This document shows, piece by piece, positions 16,155-26,120 of a stretch of 64,000 nucleotides of DNA. The stretch comes from Agromyces lapidis (lineage in GTDB: Bacteria > Actinomycetota > Actinomycetes > Actinomycetales > Microbacteriaceae), in NCBI RefSeq assembly GCF_009749405.1, contig NZ_WBIQ01000001.1, forward strand, positions 372,001-436,000. The letters are read 5' to 3'. Position numbers and translations under genes: made by a program. Positions within the stretch are counted from its first letter, which is position 1; each line of letters begins with the position of its first letter. The notes under the pieces were generated by a model. It was not told the origin of the DNA, searched no databases, and was given only the letters and a program-made list of their open reading frames with translations.

Positions 16155-17117
16155 ATGAGCTGGCTGGTCACCGGGGGAGCGGGTTACATCGGTTCGCACG
16201 TCGTGCGGGCATTCGCGGCGAAGGGCATCGACACCGTCGTCGTCGACGATCTCTCCTCGGGGCGGCGCGGATTCGTGTCCGACGGCATTCCGTTCGTGCA
16301 GGGCTCCATCCTCGACGGGCGCGTGCTCGAATCGGCGTTCGAGCGGTACGGCATCCGCGGCGTCGTGCACCTCGCCGGCTACAAGTACGCCGGCGTCTCG
16401 GTGCAGCGGCCGCTGCACACCTACCAGCAGAACGTCACGGGCACCGCGACGCTCCTCGCCGCGATGGAGGCCAAGGGCGTCTCGAACATCGTGTTCTCGT
16501 CGAGCGCGGCCGTGTACGGCACGCCCGACGTCGACCTCGTCACCGAGGCGACCGCGAAGCATCCCGAATCGCCCTACGGCGAGTCGAAGCTCATCGGCGA
16601 GTGGCTCCTCGCCGACCAGGCGCGGGCGACGGAGCTCTCCCACACGAGCCTGCGCTACTTCAACGTCGTCGGATCGGGCACGCCCGAGGTGTTCGACCCG
16701 AGCCCGCACAACCTCTTCCCGCTCGTCTTCGACGCGCTGCTCGACGGGCGCACGCCGCGCATCAACGGCGACGACTACGCGACCCCCGACGGCACGTGCG
16801 TGCGCGACTACATCCACGTCGCCGATCTCGCCGAGGCGCACGTCGTCGCGGCGCAGCGTCTCGAGGCCGGCGAGCCGGTCGAGCCCGTCTACAACCTCGG
16901 ATCGGGCGAGGGCGTCTCGGTCGGCGAGATCATGAAGGCCGTCGCCGAGGTCACCGGCATCGCGTTCGACCCCGAGGTCGCCCCCCGCCGTGCCGGCGAC
17001 CCCGCCCGCATCGTCGCCTCCGGCGAGCTCGCCGCGCGCGACCTCGACTGGCGCATGCGCCACTCGCTCACCGACATGGTGCGGAGCGCCTGGGAGGCGC
17101 GTCGCGCCGCGAGCTGA
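16155..17117 (+). CDS. galE: UDP-glucose 4-epimerase
   Basis: 320 residues from the ATG at 16155, preceded by GAGAGGG. The sequence opens on the NAD-binding WLVTGGAGYIGSHVVRAF, and the acidic VVVDDLSSG fixes NAD(H) preference. The catalytic set is SSSAAVYGT and SPYGESKLIGE (YxxxK). The C-terminal part has DGTCVRDYIHVADLAEAHV and YNLGSGEGVSVGEI, all typical of GalE. It interconverts UDP-glucose and UDP-galactose for envelope glycans. It stands alone on the plus strand between the small membrane gene and whiB2. No regulatory element beyond the Shine-Dalgarno was recognised; a TACGAT about 45 bases upstream may be the -10. Confidence 0.92.
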   Translation: MSWLVTGGAGYIGSHVVRAFAAKGIDTVVVDDLSSGRRGFVSDGIPFVQGSILDGRVLESAFERYGIRGVVHLAGYKYAGVSVQRPLHTYQQNVTGTATLLAAMEAKGVSNIVFSSSAAVYGTPDVDLVTEATAKHPESPYGESKLIGEWLLADQARATELSHTSLRYFNVVGSGTPEVFDPSPHNLFPLVFDALLDGRTPRINGDDYATPDGTCVRDYIHVADLAEAHVVAAQRLEAGEPVEPVYNLGSGEGVSVGEIMKAVAEVTGIAFDPEVAPRRAGDPARIVASGELAARDLDWRMRHSLTDMVRSAWEARRAAS

Positions 17118-17219
17118 GCGCGAGGCATCCGCGTTCGATTCATAACGTCTGCTCAACACCCGGCGTGTCGTGACCCTCGTGAAGCCTCGACGGCGGATTG
17201 AGGGTTTACGATCTACGAC

Positions 17220-17248
17220 TTGACTCTCACGAACTACACCGGTGTAAT
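17220..17248 (+). promoter_or_regulatory. whiB2 promoter with palindromic operator
   Basis: TTGACT (17220-17225) and TGTAAT (17243-17248) are separated by 17 bases, a standard housekeeping promoter. TACACCGGTGTA (17235-17246) is a perfect 12-bp palindrome covering the spacer end and most of the -10, so a bound repressor would block initiation. The predicted transcript starts near 17255. Confidence 0.65.
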
Positions 17249-17298
17249 TGGTCGTGACACACCCTCTGGGTGGTCGGTACAACTGGGTGGGAGACGAT

Positions 17299-17619
17299 AT
17301 GGGAAGTCCTGAATATCGTTCTGGAGTACCTGACGATTGGTTCATCGATCCGGTCAGGCTGGGAGTTCCCGGCGTGCGGCCCACGATCGACGACGACAAT
17401 CCGTTGGCGTGGCAGAGCGACGCATTGTGCGCGCAGACCGATCCCGAGGCGTTCTTCCCTGAAAAGGGCGGATCGACGCGGGACGCGAAGAAGATCTGCA
17501 CCGGTTGCGAGGTTCGGGGCGAATGCCTCGAATACGCGCTCGGCAACGACGAGCGCTTCGGCATCTGGGGCGGGCTCTCCGAACGCGAGCGGCGCAAACT
17601 CCGCAAGCGGGCGGTGTGA
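17299..17619 (+). CDS. whiB2: WhiB-family iron-sulfur transcription factor (WhiB2/WhmD type)
   Basis: 106 residues from the ATG at 17299, preceded by GGGAGA. Four cysteines at residues 44, 67, 70 and 76 (C-x22-CTGC-x5-C) can bind a [4Fe-4S] cluster. The GIWGG turn follows near residue 88, then the basic tail SERERRKLRKRAV for DNA binding. The extended N-terminus and the LAWQSDALCAQTDPEAFFPEKGG core match WhiB2/WhmD, which in mycobacteria acts in septation and division. The neighbours (DUF3499, manB, sahH) are those of mycobacterial whiB2. Its promoter carries a palindrome over the -10, and a UUCG hairpin follows the stop codon. Confidence 0.92.
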   Translation: MGSPEYRSGVPDDWFIDPVRLGVPGVRPTIDDDNPLAWQSDALCAQTDPEAFFPEKGGSTRDAKKICTGCEVRGECLEYALGNDERFGIWGGLSERERRKLRKRAV

Positions 17620-17620
17620 G

Positions 17621-17650
17621 GCGCGGAGCCTGCTTCGGCAGGCTCCGCGC
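17621..17650 (+). terminator. whiB2 terminator with UUCG tetraloop
   Basis: GCGCGGAGCCTGC (17621-17633), loop TTCG, then GCAGGCTCCGCGC (17638-17650): a perfect 13-bp stem with a very stable tetraloop, directly after the whiB2 stop. The downstream bases are only modestly T-rich. Confidence 0.8.
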
Positions 17651-17730
17651 ACGGCTTTCCGGCCGCCGTTTTCGAGGCGCGCCCGCCTCGCTTGCGGATG
17701 CCACGGGGCGCGCCGCTTAGGCTGACCCCG

Positions 17731-20700
17731 ATGTTCCCCAGAGTCACCGCCGTCCTCGTCGTGCACCACGGCGGCGACCACCTCCGTCAGACGCTCGATG
17801 CCATCCGCTCGCAGGAGCGGGCGCCCGACGAGCTCGTCGTCGTCCTCACCGAGGCCGACGACGTCGCACGCGAGCAGGTCACCGCGGCGTCGCCCACCCG
17901 CCTCATCGACCTCTCGCAGCGTCTCTCCTTCGGCGAAGCCGTCCGAGCCGCCGACCGCGTGCTCGAAGCGCCCGGTGGCGACGCCGACGCGCTCTGGCTG
18001 CTCGCCGAGGACAGCGCCCCCGCGCCCGACGCGCTCGCGCAGCTCGTCGCCGCCTTCGAGACCGGGAGATCGGTCGCCATCGCCGGCCCGAAGCTCGTCG
18101 ACTGGGACGAACCCGAGCGCATCGCCCGATTCGGCCGCTCGATCACCCGGCTCGGGCGGAGCGTCGCGATCGTCACCGACGAACTCGACCAGGGCCAGCA
18201 CGACGGGCTCAGCGACGTCCTCGGACTCGATCCCGCGGCGATCCTCGTGCGGCACACCGTCTGGCGGGCGCTCGGCGGGTTCGACCCGGGGCTCCCCACC
18301 GTCGACGACGCGCTCGACCTCTCGATCCGCGCCCGCCTGGCCGGACATCGGGTCGCGGTCGTCCCCGAGGCGAAGGTGCGCTTCGCCGGGGTCGGCGTGG
18401 CCGGACCCGAGGCCGGGCCGCGGGCGCGCACGACGCGCCGCCGTGTGCGGGCGACCCGTGCGGCGCAGCTCCACCGCAGACTCGTCTACGCACCGCTCCC
18501 GTTCGTGCCGCTGCACTGGCTCAGCTTCCTGCTGCTCGCCGTCGTCCGCTCCGTGCGGCTGCTGCTCGTCAAGGCGCCCGGGGCCATCCCCGGCGAGTTC
18601 GCCGCGGCATTCACGACGATGTTCTCGGGCACACGCGTGCCGCGAGCCCGGCGCGCGCTGAAATCGGCGCGCACGGTCGGATGGTCGGCGATCGCCCCGC
18701 TGCGCATGCAGCCCGACGAGATGCGGCGCCGGAGACAGCACTCCGCCGAGGCCCGCCGGGAGCGGGCGCGAGGGCGCAAGCACGAGCTCCAGTTCATCGG
18801 CACGGGCGGGGGATGGATCCTCCTCGTCGCGGCGGCCGCCTCCGTGGGGCTCTTCTCGTGGCTCCTCGGTTCGGGCGGGGTCGGCGGCGGGGCGCTCCAG
18901 CCGCTCTCGAACGACGTCGCCGAGCTCTGGCGCAACGCCGCGTACGGCTGGCGCGACCTCGGCACCGGTTTCGTCGGCGCGGCCGACCCGTTCGCGGGGG
19001 TCCTCGCCGTGCTCGGTTCGGCGGCGTTCTGGGCGCCGTCGTTCGCGCTCCTCCTGCTCTGGCTGCTCGCGATCCCCGCCGCCGCAGTCGGCGCCTGGTT
19101 CGCCGCCTCGCGACTGACCGAGCGTGCCTCGGTTCGCGCCGTCGCCGCGCTCCTCTGGGCCTTCGCGCCGCCGTTCCTCGTGGCGCTCGGCGATGGCCGC
19201 CCCGGGGCCGTGCTCGCCCACGTGCTGCTGGGCTGGTTCGCGTTCGCCGCATTCGGCGCCGCCACGTCGTGGGCGGCGGCGGCGACCGCCTCGCTGCTCC
19301 TCGCCGCCCTCGTCGGCGCCGCCCCGAGCCTCGCACCCGCGCTGCTGGTCGCGTGGCTCGTCGCGCTCGCGGTGAGCGGGCGCGCATGGGTGCGCCTCGT
19401 CGGCCTGCCGATCCCCGCGCTCGTGCTCGCGCTGCCGCTCGTCGTCGATCAGCTCCGCCGCGGCACTCCGCTCGGCCTCGTCGCCGATCCGGGGCTCCCG
19501 ACGGGCAGCGGGATCCCGTCGACCTGGCAGCTCGCCCTCGGGCTCCCCGACGGTACCTGGGGCGGGTGGGAGGACTTCTTCTCCTCCGCCGGCTCGGTCG
19601 ACTTCCGCATCGCGCTCAGCGCGCTCGTGCTCCCGCTGGTGCTCGTCGCGCTCACCGCGGTACTCACCCGCTCGCTCAGGGCGGCGGCGCTCTCGCTCGG
19701 GATCGCGCTCCTCGGCTTCGCCACCGCCGTCGCCGCGGCCCACCTCTCGGTCGCCTCGGCCGGCTCGCACGCCATCCCGGTCTGGACGGGCGCGGGCCTC
19801 AGCCTCGCCTGGCTCGGTCTCGTGCTCGCCGCGGTGCTCGCGCTCGACGCGATGCGACGCGGCCGCGCGCTCCTCGGGTGGGTGGTGTTCGCCGCCATGG
19901 CTGCCGCGATGCTGCCGACCGGCATCTCGCTCGCGACGGGTTCCGTCGCCGTGCAGCCCGCCGCCGCTCGGACCCTGCCCGCGTTCGTGGGAGCTGAGGC
20001 CGAGGCCGACCCGCGGGTCACGACGCTCCGTCTCACGCCCGACGCCGACGGAAGCCTGCGGGCGACCCTGGAGCGCGGCACCGGGACCACGCTCGACGAG
20101 CAGTCGACGCTCGCCGCGACCGAGCGGACGCTGTCGGCCGACGAGGAGGAGCTCGCGCTCGTCGCCGGCAACCTCGCCTCGCGCAGCGGATCGGGCGCCG
20201 AGGCCGCCGTCAGCGAGTTCGGCGCCTCCTTCGTGCTGCTCGACGAACCTGGCGACCCCGACGACAGCGCCGCGGTCGCGGTGGCCGATCGCGCGCGCAC
20301 CGCGCTCGACGCCAACTCGGCGCTCGTCGCCGTCGGCGAGACGGACTTCGGCACGCTCTGGCGGTTCACTGCCGCAGAGCCCGACGCCCCGGCCGCGCAG
20401 ATCCCGGCCGACACCGGGGGATGGATGGCGGGAGTCATCACCGCCGTGCAACTGCTCGTGCTGGGTGCGACACTGCTGCTCTCGATTCCCACGGGCGCCG
20501 GGAGGGAGGCGGATCGCCGCCCCGAGCGGCGTCGACCGGTGACGCCGCGCCGGAAGGGTCGTGCCGTCGCGGCGGCCGCCGGTGCCGCGGTCGCGGAGCC
20601 GGAGGTCGACGCGCAGCAGGTTGAGGCTGTCGGCGACGCAGCCGATGCCGACGAGAGCGGTCCCGCCGACGGCGCCGTCGACGCGGGGGATGCCACGGTG

Positions 20701-20913
20701 CAGGACGCGCACTCGGATGCAGGCCCGGAGCCCGACGCGGGCCCAGAAACCGACGCCGGCACCGAGCCCGACGCGGGCCCCGCCCCCGATGCCGGAACCG
20801 ACTCGGGCGAGTCGGGCCCCGAGGCATCCGAACCCGAACCCGAACCCGCGCCCGAGCCCGAGGGCCCGGACCAACCCGCCCCCGCGAGCGAAGGAGACGA
20901 CGATGGCCGATAA
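17731..20913 (+). CDS. Large multi-spanning membrane glycosyltransferase family 2 protein
   Basis: 1060 residues from the ATG at 17731; a TAGGCT box 7 bases upstream suggests a leaderless transcript. Residues ~1-230 are a GT2-type domain (RVTAVLVVHHGGDHLRQTL; ALWLLAEDSAPAPDAL in place of a canonical DxD; GGFDPGLPTVDDALDLSIR). After a basic linker come about 12 hydrophobic segments between residues ~365 and 760, an extracytoplasmic domain to ~900, another membrane helix near LLVLGATLLLSIPTGAG, and an acidic tail with repeated DAGPEP/EPDAGP units. It is coupled to the next gene by an 11-base overlap. The position beside whiB2 and manB suggests a conserved envelope glycosylation role. Donor and acceptor are unknown. 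Confidence 0.75.
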   Translation: MFPRVTAVLVVHHGGDHLRQTLDAIRSQERAPDELVVVLTEADDVAREQVTAASPTRLIDLSQRLSFGEAVRAADRVLEAPGGDADALWLLAEDSAPAPDALAQLVAAFETGRSVAIAGPKLVDWDEPERIARFGRSITRLGRSVAIVTDELDQGQHDGLSDVLGLDPAAILVRHTVWRALGGFDPGLPTVDDALDLSIRARLAGHRVAVVPEAKVRFAGVGVAGPEAGPRARTTRRRVRATRAAQLHRRLVYAPLPFVPLHWLSFLLLAVVRSVRLLLVKAPGAIPGEFAAAFTTMFSGTRVPRARRALKSARTVGWSAIAPLRMQPDEMRRRRQHSAEARRERARGRKHELQFIGTGGGWILLVAAAASVGLFSWLLGSGGVGGGALQPLSNDVAELWRNAAYGWRDLGTGFVGAADPFAGVLAVLGSAAFWAPSFALLLLWLLAIPAAAVGAWFAASRLTERASVRAVAALLWAFAPPFLVALGDGRPGAVLAHVLLGWFAFAAFGAATSWAAAATASLLLAALVGAAPSLAPALLVAWLVALAVSGRAWVRLVGLPIPALVLALPLVVDQLRRGTPLGLVADPGLPTGSGIPSTWQLALGLPDGTWGGWEDFFSSAGSVDFRIALSALVLPLVLVALTAVLTRSLRAAALSLGIALLGFATAVAAAHLSVASAGSHAIPVWTGAGLSLAWLGLVLAAVLALDAMRRGRALLGWVVFAAMAAAMLPTGISLATGSVAVQPAAARTLPAFVGAEAEADPRVTTLRLTPDADGSLRATLERGTGTTLDEQSTLAATERTLSADEEELALVAGNLASRSGSGAEAAVSEFGASFVLLDEPGDPDDSAAVAVADRARTALDANSALVAVGETDFGTLWRFTAAEPDAPAAQIPADTGGWMAGVITAVQLLVLGATLLLSIPTGAGREADRRPERRRPVTPRRKGRAVAAAAGAAVAEPEVDAQQVEAVGDAADADESGPADGAVDAGDATVQDAHSDAGPEPDAGPETDAGTEPDAGPAPDAGTDSGESGPEASEPEPEPAPEPEGPDQPAPASEGDDDGR

Positions 20914-22378
20914 GCGCGAACTCGCTCGCAACCTCGCCCGCGCGGGCGGCCGCGGCCTCGCCCTCGTCGTCGCCGGCGGCATCGCGGCGGCCGCCATCGC
21001 TGCTGCCGCGATCGTGCCGTGGCCCGAGTTCCGCGTCGAACCGCCCTCGACGGTCGTGGAGCCCGCGGAGACCGGGCAGTTGCGCGTCTGCCCCGGACCG
21101 CTGCTCTCGCTCGGCGACGACGCTGCCGATGCGACGACCGCGGTGTCGGTCGGCTCGACCTCGGTGACGACGGGCGTCTCGCCCGACGACGTCGAGATCA
21201 CCGAGACGCCGCTCGGCGCGCCCGAGAACCCGAACGCCGACCGCGACGGCACTCCGCTCGCCATCGCCACCGAGGCCGGTGCCGCCGGTCCCGGTGAGCT
21301 GGCAGGAGCGCAGGGGCAGCGCAGCGAGCGCGAGACGATCGCCGGATACGCCGCAGCTGCGTGCGACGAGGCGGTCGCCGAGGCCTGGCTCGTGGGCGGT
21401 GCGACCGATGTCGGGCGGAGCGGCATCGTGCTGCTCTCGAACCCGAGCGAGGTCGCCGCGACCGTCGACGTGCGCGTCAGCGGGGAGAATGGGCCGGTCG
21501 AGGCCCCGTCGGCACTCGGCATCACGGTGCCGGCCGGTGAGCAGCGGGCACTCTCGCTCGCGGGACTGGCACCGAACCTCCGCTCACCGGTGGTGCATGT
21601 GACCAGCACGGGCGGCGCGATCGCGGCGACGCTCGAGCACTCGGTCATCGAGGGGCTGACGCCCGCGGGCGTCGAGCTCGTCGGCCCGACGGCGATGCCC
21701 GCGACGACCCAGTCGATCCCCGGCTTCGTGGTGCCGACCGCCGGCGGCGTCGATCCCACCGACGATCACGCCGAGGGCGACGACCACCCCGCCGTGCGCC
21801 TCTTCGCCCCGGGCGACGAGCCCGTCGAGGTCTCGATCGGCGTCGCGTCCGAGTCGGGCGGCGGCGGTGCGAGCATCGACGTTTCGCTCGAACCCGGCCA
21901 GGTGACCGATGTGCCGCTCGGCGAGCTCGACGAAGGCGACTACACGATCACGCTCGAGGCGGACGCGCCGATCGTCGCCGCGGCCCGTGCGACCACCGGC
22001 ACGCCCGAGGCGCAAACGGCTCCCGGCGGCGACGACGAGGACGCCTCCGTCGACCTCGCCTGGACGGTCGCCACGGCACCGCTGCTCGAGACCGCGGTCG
22101 TGGCGGTGCCGGCCGGGCCCGGCCCGGTGCTGCACCTGCTGAACCCGGGCGACGACGAGCTCGAGGTGCTGGCCGTCGTCGACGGCGAGGAGCGCTCCGT
22201 TCGGCTCGCCCCCGAGGAGGCGGCGTCGATCGAGCTCCAGCAGCGCAGTGTCGTCGAACTCGGCGGCGCCGCCGGTGTGCACGCCACCGTCTCGTTCTCG
22301 GGCGAGCGCGCCCTGTCGTCGTTCCCGGTGCGGCCGCCCGGTCCGCTCGACTCGCCGATCGTGGTCACCCCGCGCTGA
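20903..22378 (+). CDS. Membrane-anchored DUF5719 family protein
   Basis: 491 residues. An AAGGAGA Shine-Dalgarno within the end of the previous gene precedes the ATG, and the two frames overlap by 11 bases, so translation is coupled. A single hydrophobic anchor lies at ~residues 17-40 (GLALVVAGGIAAAAIAAAAIV). The rest is extracytoplasmic, acidic and beta-rich with several repeated strand modules (for example GIVLLSNPSEVAATVDVRVSG and VLHLLNPGDDELEVLAVVDG). The length and repeats match the DUF5719 family, found next to large glycosyltransferases in actinobacteria. Two cysteines (LRVCPGP and AAACDEA) may form a disulfide outside the membrane. A partner role for the preceding glycosyltransferase is inferred from the coupling. 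Confidence 0.7.
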   Translation: MADKRELARNLARAGGRGLALVVAGGIAAAAIAAAAIVPWPEFRVEPPSTVVEPAETGQLRVCPGPLLSLGDDAADATTAVSVGSTSVTTGVSPDDVEITETPLGAPENPNADRDGTPLAIATEAGAAGPGELAGAQGQRSERETIAGYAAAACDEAVAEAWLVGGATDVGRSGIVLLSNPSEVAATVDVRVSGENGPVEAPSALGITVPAGEQRALSLAGLAPNLRSPVVHVTSTGGAIAATLEHSVIEGLTPAGVELVGPTAMPATTQSIPGFVVPTAGGVDPTDDHAEGDDHPAVRLFAPGDEPVEVSIGVASESGGGGASIDVSLEPGQVTDVPLGELDEGDYTITLEADAPIVAAARATTGTPEAQTAPGGDDEDASVDLAWTVATAPLLETAVVAVPAGPGPVLHLLNPGDDELEVLAVVDGEERSVRLAPEEAASIELQQRSVVELGGAAGVHATVSFSGERALSSFPVRPPGPLDSPIVVTPR

Positions 22379-22427
22379 GCTGGGCGCCGCGTCGCCTCAG
22401 CGAGGCGCGGGCGGCGGGGCCGCCGTG

Positions 22428-22874
22428 TCAGAGGTGCCGGTAGCGTCCGGGCGCGAGCTCCCACGGGTCGCGGCCGAGGAAGTCGGCGACGGCCCGGAAG
22501 ACGCAGCTCTCGACGAGCAGCTTCTCGTCGCGATCCTCGCCCTCCTGCAGCCGGAGGAAGCGCACGATCGGGAGCCGGAAGAAGACGATGCGTCGCTCGT
22601 CGTGGTAGACCTTCCACCGGTCGATGTGGTCGTCGTGGATCGCCTCGGCCGGGGCTTGCGCGACCTCGAACACGACCCCCTCGAGCTCGGGCCAGAGCCC
22701 CCGCAGGTACGAGACGGTCGTGCCGATCGTGAGCTCGAAATCGTCGAGCCGGGTCGAGAGCAGCGGCAGGTGCGGCCCCGTCACGGGCGAGCGCATGCCT
22801 CGGCCATGGCGGTCACGGGCGAGCCGTCTCGGAGAGCGGGGCGCGACACGACGGGAGCGGGGCATGTATTCCAT
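22428..22874 (-). CDS. Metallopeptidase family protein (zincin-like, Rv3259 type), HExxH not seen
   Basis: About 148 residues from ATG 22874 (a second ATG lies three codons in). The basic N-terminus RSRRVAPRSPRRLARDRHGR is followed by a core with DDFELTIGTTVSYLRGLWPELEGVVFEVAQAP, RWKVYHDERRIVFFRLPIVRF and VFRAVADFLGRDPWELAPGRY. This fits the actinobacterial family next to DUF3499 that is annotated as a metallopeptidase. The zinc-binding HExxH of true zincins is absent, so peptidase activity is doubtful. It diverges from the DUF3499 gene with only 36 bases between start codons. Function unknown; family assignment by context and overall pattern. Confidence 0.65.
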   Translation of the reverse strand: MEYMPRSRRVAPRSPRRLARDRHGRGMRSPVTGPHLPLLSTRLDDFELTIGTTVSYLRGLWPELEGVVFEVAQAPAEAIHDDHIDRWKVYHDERRIVFFRLPIVRFLRLQEGEDRDEKLLVESCVFRAVADFLGRDPWELAPGRYRHL

Positions 22875-22910
22875 CCTATTGTCGGCACCGATCGCTACTC
22901 TTGATCTGCC

Positions 22911-23126
22911 ATGAGACGTTGTTCGCGAACCGCATGCGCCGCCGAGGCGGTTGCGACGTTGACCTTCGACTACGCCGAGTCCACGGCGGTGCTGGGCCCG
23001 CTCGCCGTCGTGCGCGAGCCCCACGGCTACGATCTCTGCGCCCGGCACGCCGAGCGCACCTCCGCCCCGGTCGGCTGGCAGGTCGTGCGGCACACCGCAC
23101 TCGGTGGGGTAGGTTTCAAGGCATGA
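22911..23126 (+). CDS. DUF3499 small cysteine-containing protein
   Basis: 71 residues. The sequence opens MRRCSRTACAAEAVATLTFDY with a C-x4-C pair and later has DLCARHAERTSAP with Cys-x2-His, so a CxxxxC/CxxH zinc site is plausible. STAVLGPLAVVREPHGYDLC is the conserved core of DUF3499, always near whiB2 and manB in actinobacteria. The stop overlaps the manB start as ATGA, indicating translational coupling. Function is unknown; the pairing with a phosphomannomutase suggests an envelope role. Confidence 0.85.
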   Translation: MRRCSRTACAAEAVATLTFDYAESTAVLGPLAVVREPHGYDLCARHAERTSAPVGWQVVRHTALGGVGFKA

Positions 23127-24559
23127 CTTCCGCTGCATCATCCGACGTTCGCGCGCGCCTCGACGCAGTGGTCAAGGCGTACGACGTGCGCGGAATCGTG
23201 GGCGAGGGGCTCACCGCCGAGACGGTCGAGGCGCTCGGCGCCGCTTTCGTCGACGAGGTCGGCGCGGCCGGCGGCCGGGTCGTCGTCGGGCACGACATGC
23301 GCGACTCCTCGCCGTCGTTCGCGGCCGCGTTCGGGGCCGGTGCGGCCGCGCGCGGCGCCGTCGTCGTGTCGATCGGGCTGTGCTCCACCGACGAGAGCTA
23401 CTTCGCGTCGGGTTCGATGGATGCCCCGGCGGCGATGTTCACCGCGAGCCACAACCCGGCCGCCTACAACGGCATCAAGTTCTCGCGTGCGGGTGCCCAG
23501 GGCATCTCGCTCGACACCGGTCTCGCAGCGATCCGCGACCGCGCCGCCGACTACCTCGAACAGGGCATCACTCCCGTCGAGGCGCGCGGGGCGATCCTCG
23601 AGGCCGACGTCCTCGCCGATTACGCGGCGTACCTCCGCACGCTCGTCGACCTCCGAGGCATCCGCCCCCTGAAGATCGTCGTCGACGCGGGCAACGGCAT
23701 GGGCGGCCTCACCGTTCCCGCCGTGCTCGGCGAGGCCGCGGGCCTGCCCGCCCTGCCGCTCGAGATCGTGCCGCTCTACTTCGAACTCGACGGCACCTTC
23801 CCGAACCACGAGGCCAACCCGCTCGAGCCGGCGAACCTCGTCGACCTGCAGCGCGCGGTCGTCGAGCACGGCGCCGACCTCGGCCTCGCGTTCGACGGCG
23901 ACGCCGACCGCTGCTTCGTCGTCGACGAGCGTGGCGGTGCCGTCACGCCCTCGGCGGTCGCCGCGATCGTCGCCCTCCGCGAGATCGCCCGCGTCGGCGC
24001 GGCGGGCGAGACGAACGTCAACGTGATCCACAACCTCATCACCTCGCGCTTCGTGCCCGAGACCATCGAGGCGGCCGGCGCCGTGCCGGTGCGCACCCGC
24101 GTCGGGCACTCCCTCATCAAAGACCAGATGAAGGCGACGGGCGCGGTCTTCGGCGGCGAGCACTCGGCCCACTACTACTTCCGCGACTTCTGGGGCGCCG
24201 ACAACGGCATGCTCGCGGCGATGCACGTGCTCGCCGAGTTCGGCGGCCAGGAGGCGCCGCTCTCCGAGTTCGCCGCGCGGTTCGACCCGTACGCGCTGTC
24301 GGGCGAGATCAACTCGGTCGTCGACGATGTTCCGGCCGCGTACACGCGCATCGTCGAGGCGTTCACGGGTCGCGGCGAGTTCGACGAACTCGACGGCCTC
24401 ACCGTGCTCGGCCAGACCGCCGGCGACGAGCCGTTCTGGTGGTTCAACGTGCGCCCGTCGAACACCGAGCCGCTGCTGCGCCTGAACGTCGAGGGCGGCG
24501 ACGAGCCCACGATGGCCGTCATCCGCGATGAGGTCCTCGCCCTCATCCGCGCCGAATAG
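23123..24559 (+). CDS. manB: Phosphomannomutase / phosphoglucomutase
   Basis: 478 residues, usual for alpha-D-phosphohexomutases. The phosphoserine loop is [11 protein letters not shown] (Ser109). The metal site is [12 protein letters not shown]. The sugar-binding loop is [10 protein letters not shown], and the phosphate-binding loop is [12 protein letters not shown] near the C-terminus. It converts mannose-6-phosphate to mannose-1-phosphate for GDP-mannose, following ManA. The gene is coupled to DUF3499 by an ATGA overlap; a TAGGTT box 7 bases before its ATG may also give a separate leaderless start. Specificity between mannose and glucose phosphates cannot be fixed by eye, but the context favours ManB. 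Confidence 0.9.
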   Translation: MTSAASSDVRARLDAVVKAYDVRGIVGEGLTAETVEALGAAFVDEVGAAGGRVVVGHDMRDSSPSFAAAFGAGAAARGAVVVSIGLCSTDESYFASGSMDAPAAMFTASHNPAAYNGIKFSRAGAQGISLDTGLAAIRDRAADYLEQGITPVEARGAILEADVLADYAAYLRTLVDLRGIRPLKIVVDAGNGMGGLTVPAVLGEAAGLPALPLEIVPLYFELDGTFPNHEANPLEPANLVDLQRAVVEHGADLGLAFDGDADRCFVVDERGGAVTPSAVAAIVALREIARVGAAGETNVNVIHNLITSRFVPETIEAAGAVPVRTRVGHSLIKDQMKATGAVFGGEHSAHYYFRDFWGADNGMLAAMHVLAEFGGQEAPLSEFAARFDPYALSGEINSVVDDVPAAYTRIVEAFTGRGEFDELDGLTVLGQTAGDEPFWWFNVRPSNTEPLLRLNVEGGDEPTMAVIRDEVLALIRAE

Positions 24560-24612
24560 GCGGTCGCTCTCCGCGTCGTCGCACGGCCGACAGGCCTGCG
24601 AGAATGGACGGC

Positions 24613-26094
<1,482 letters not shown>

Positions 26095-26120
26095 GCGGGC
26101 GGATGCCTCGGCGCCCCGCG

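Noticed and set aside
17227..21759. Very long minus-strand open frame (1510 codons)
   Set aside because: It is the antisense shadow of whiB2, the glycosyltransferase and DUF5719. The translation is low-complexity Arg/Gly/Asp without motifs, as expected in GC-rich DNA.
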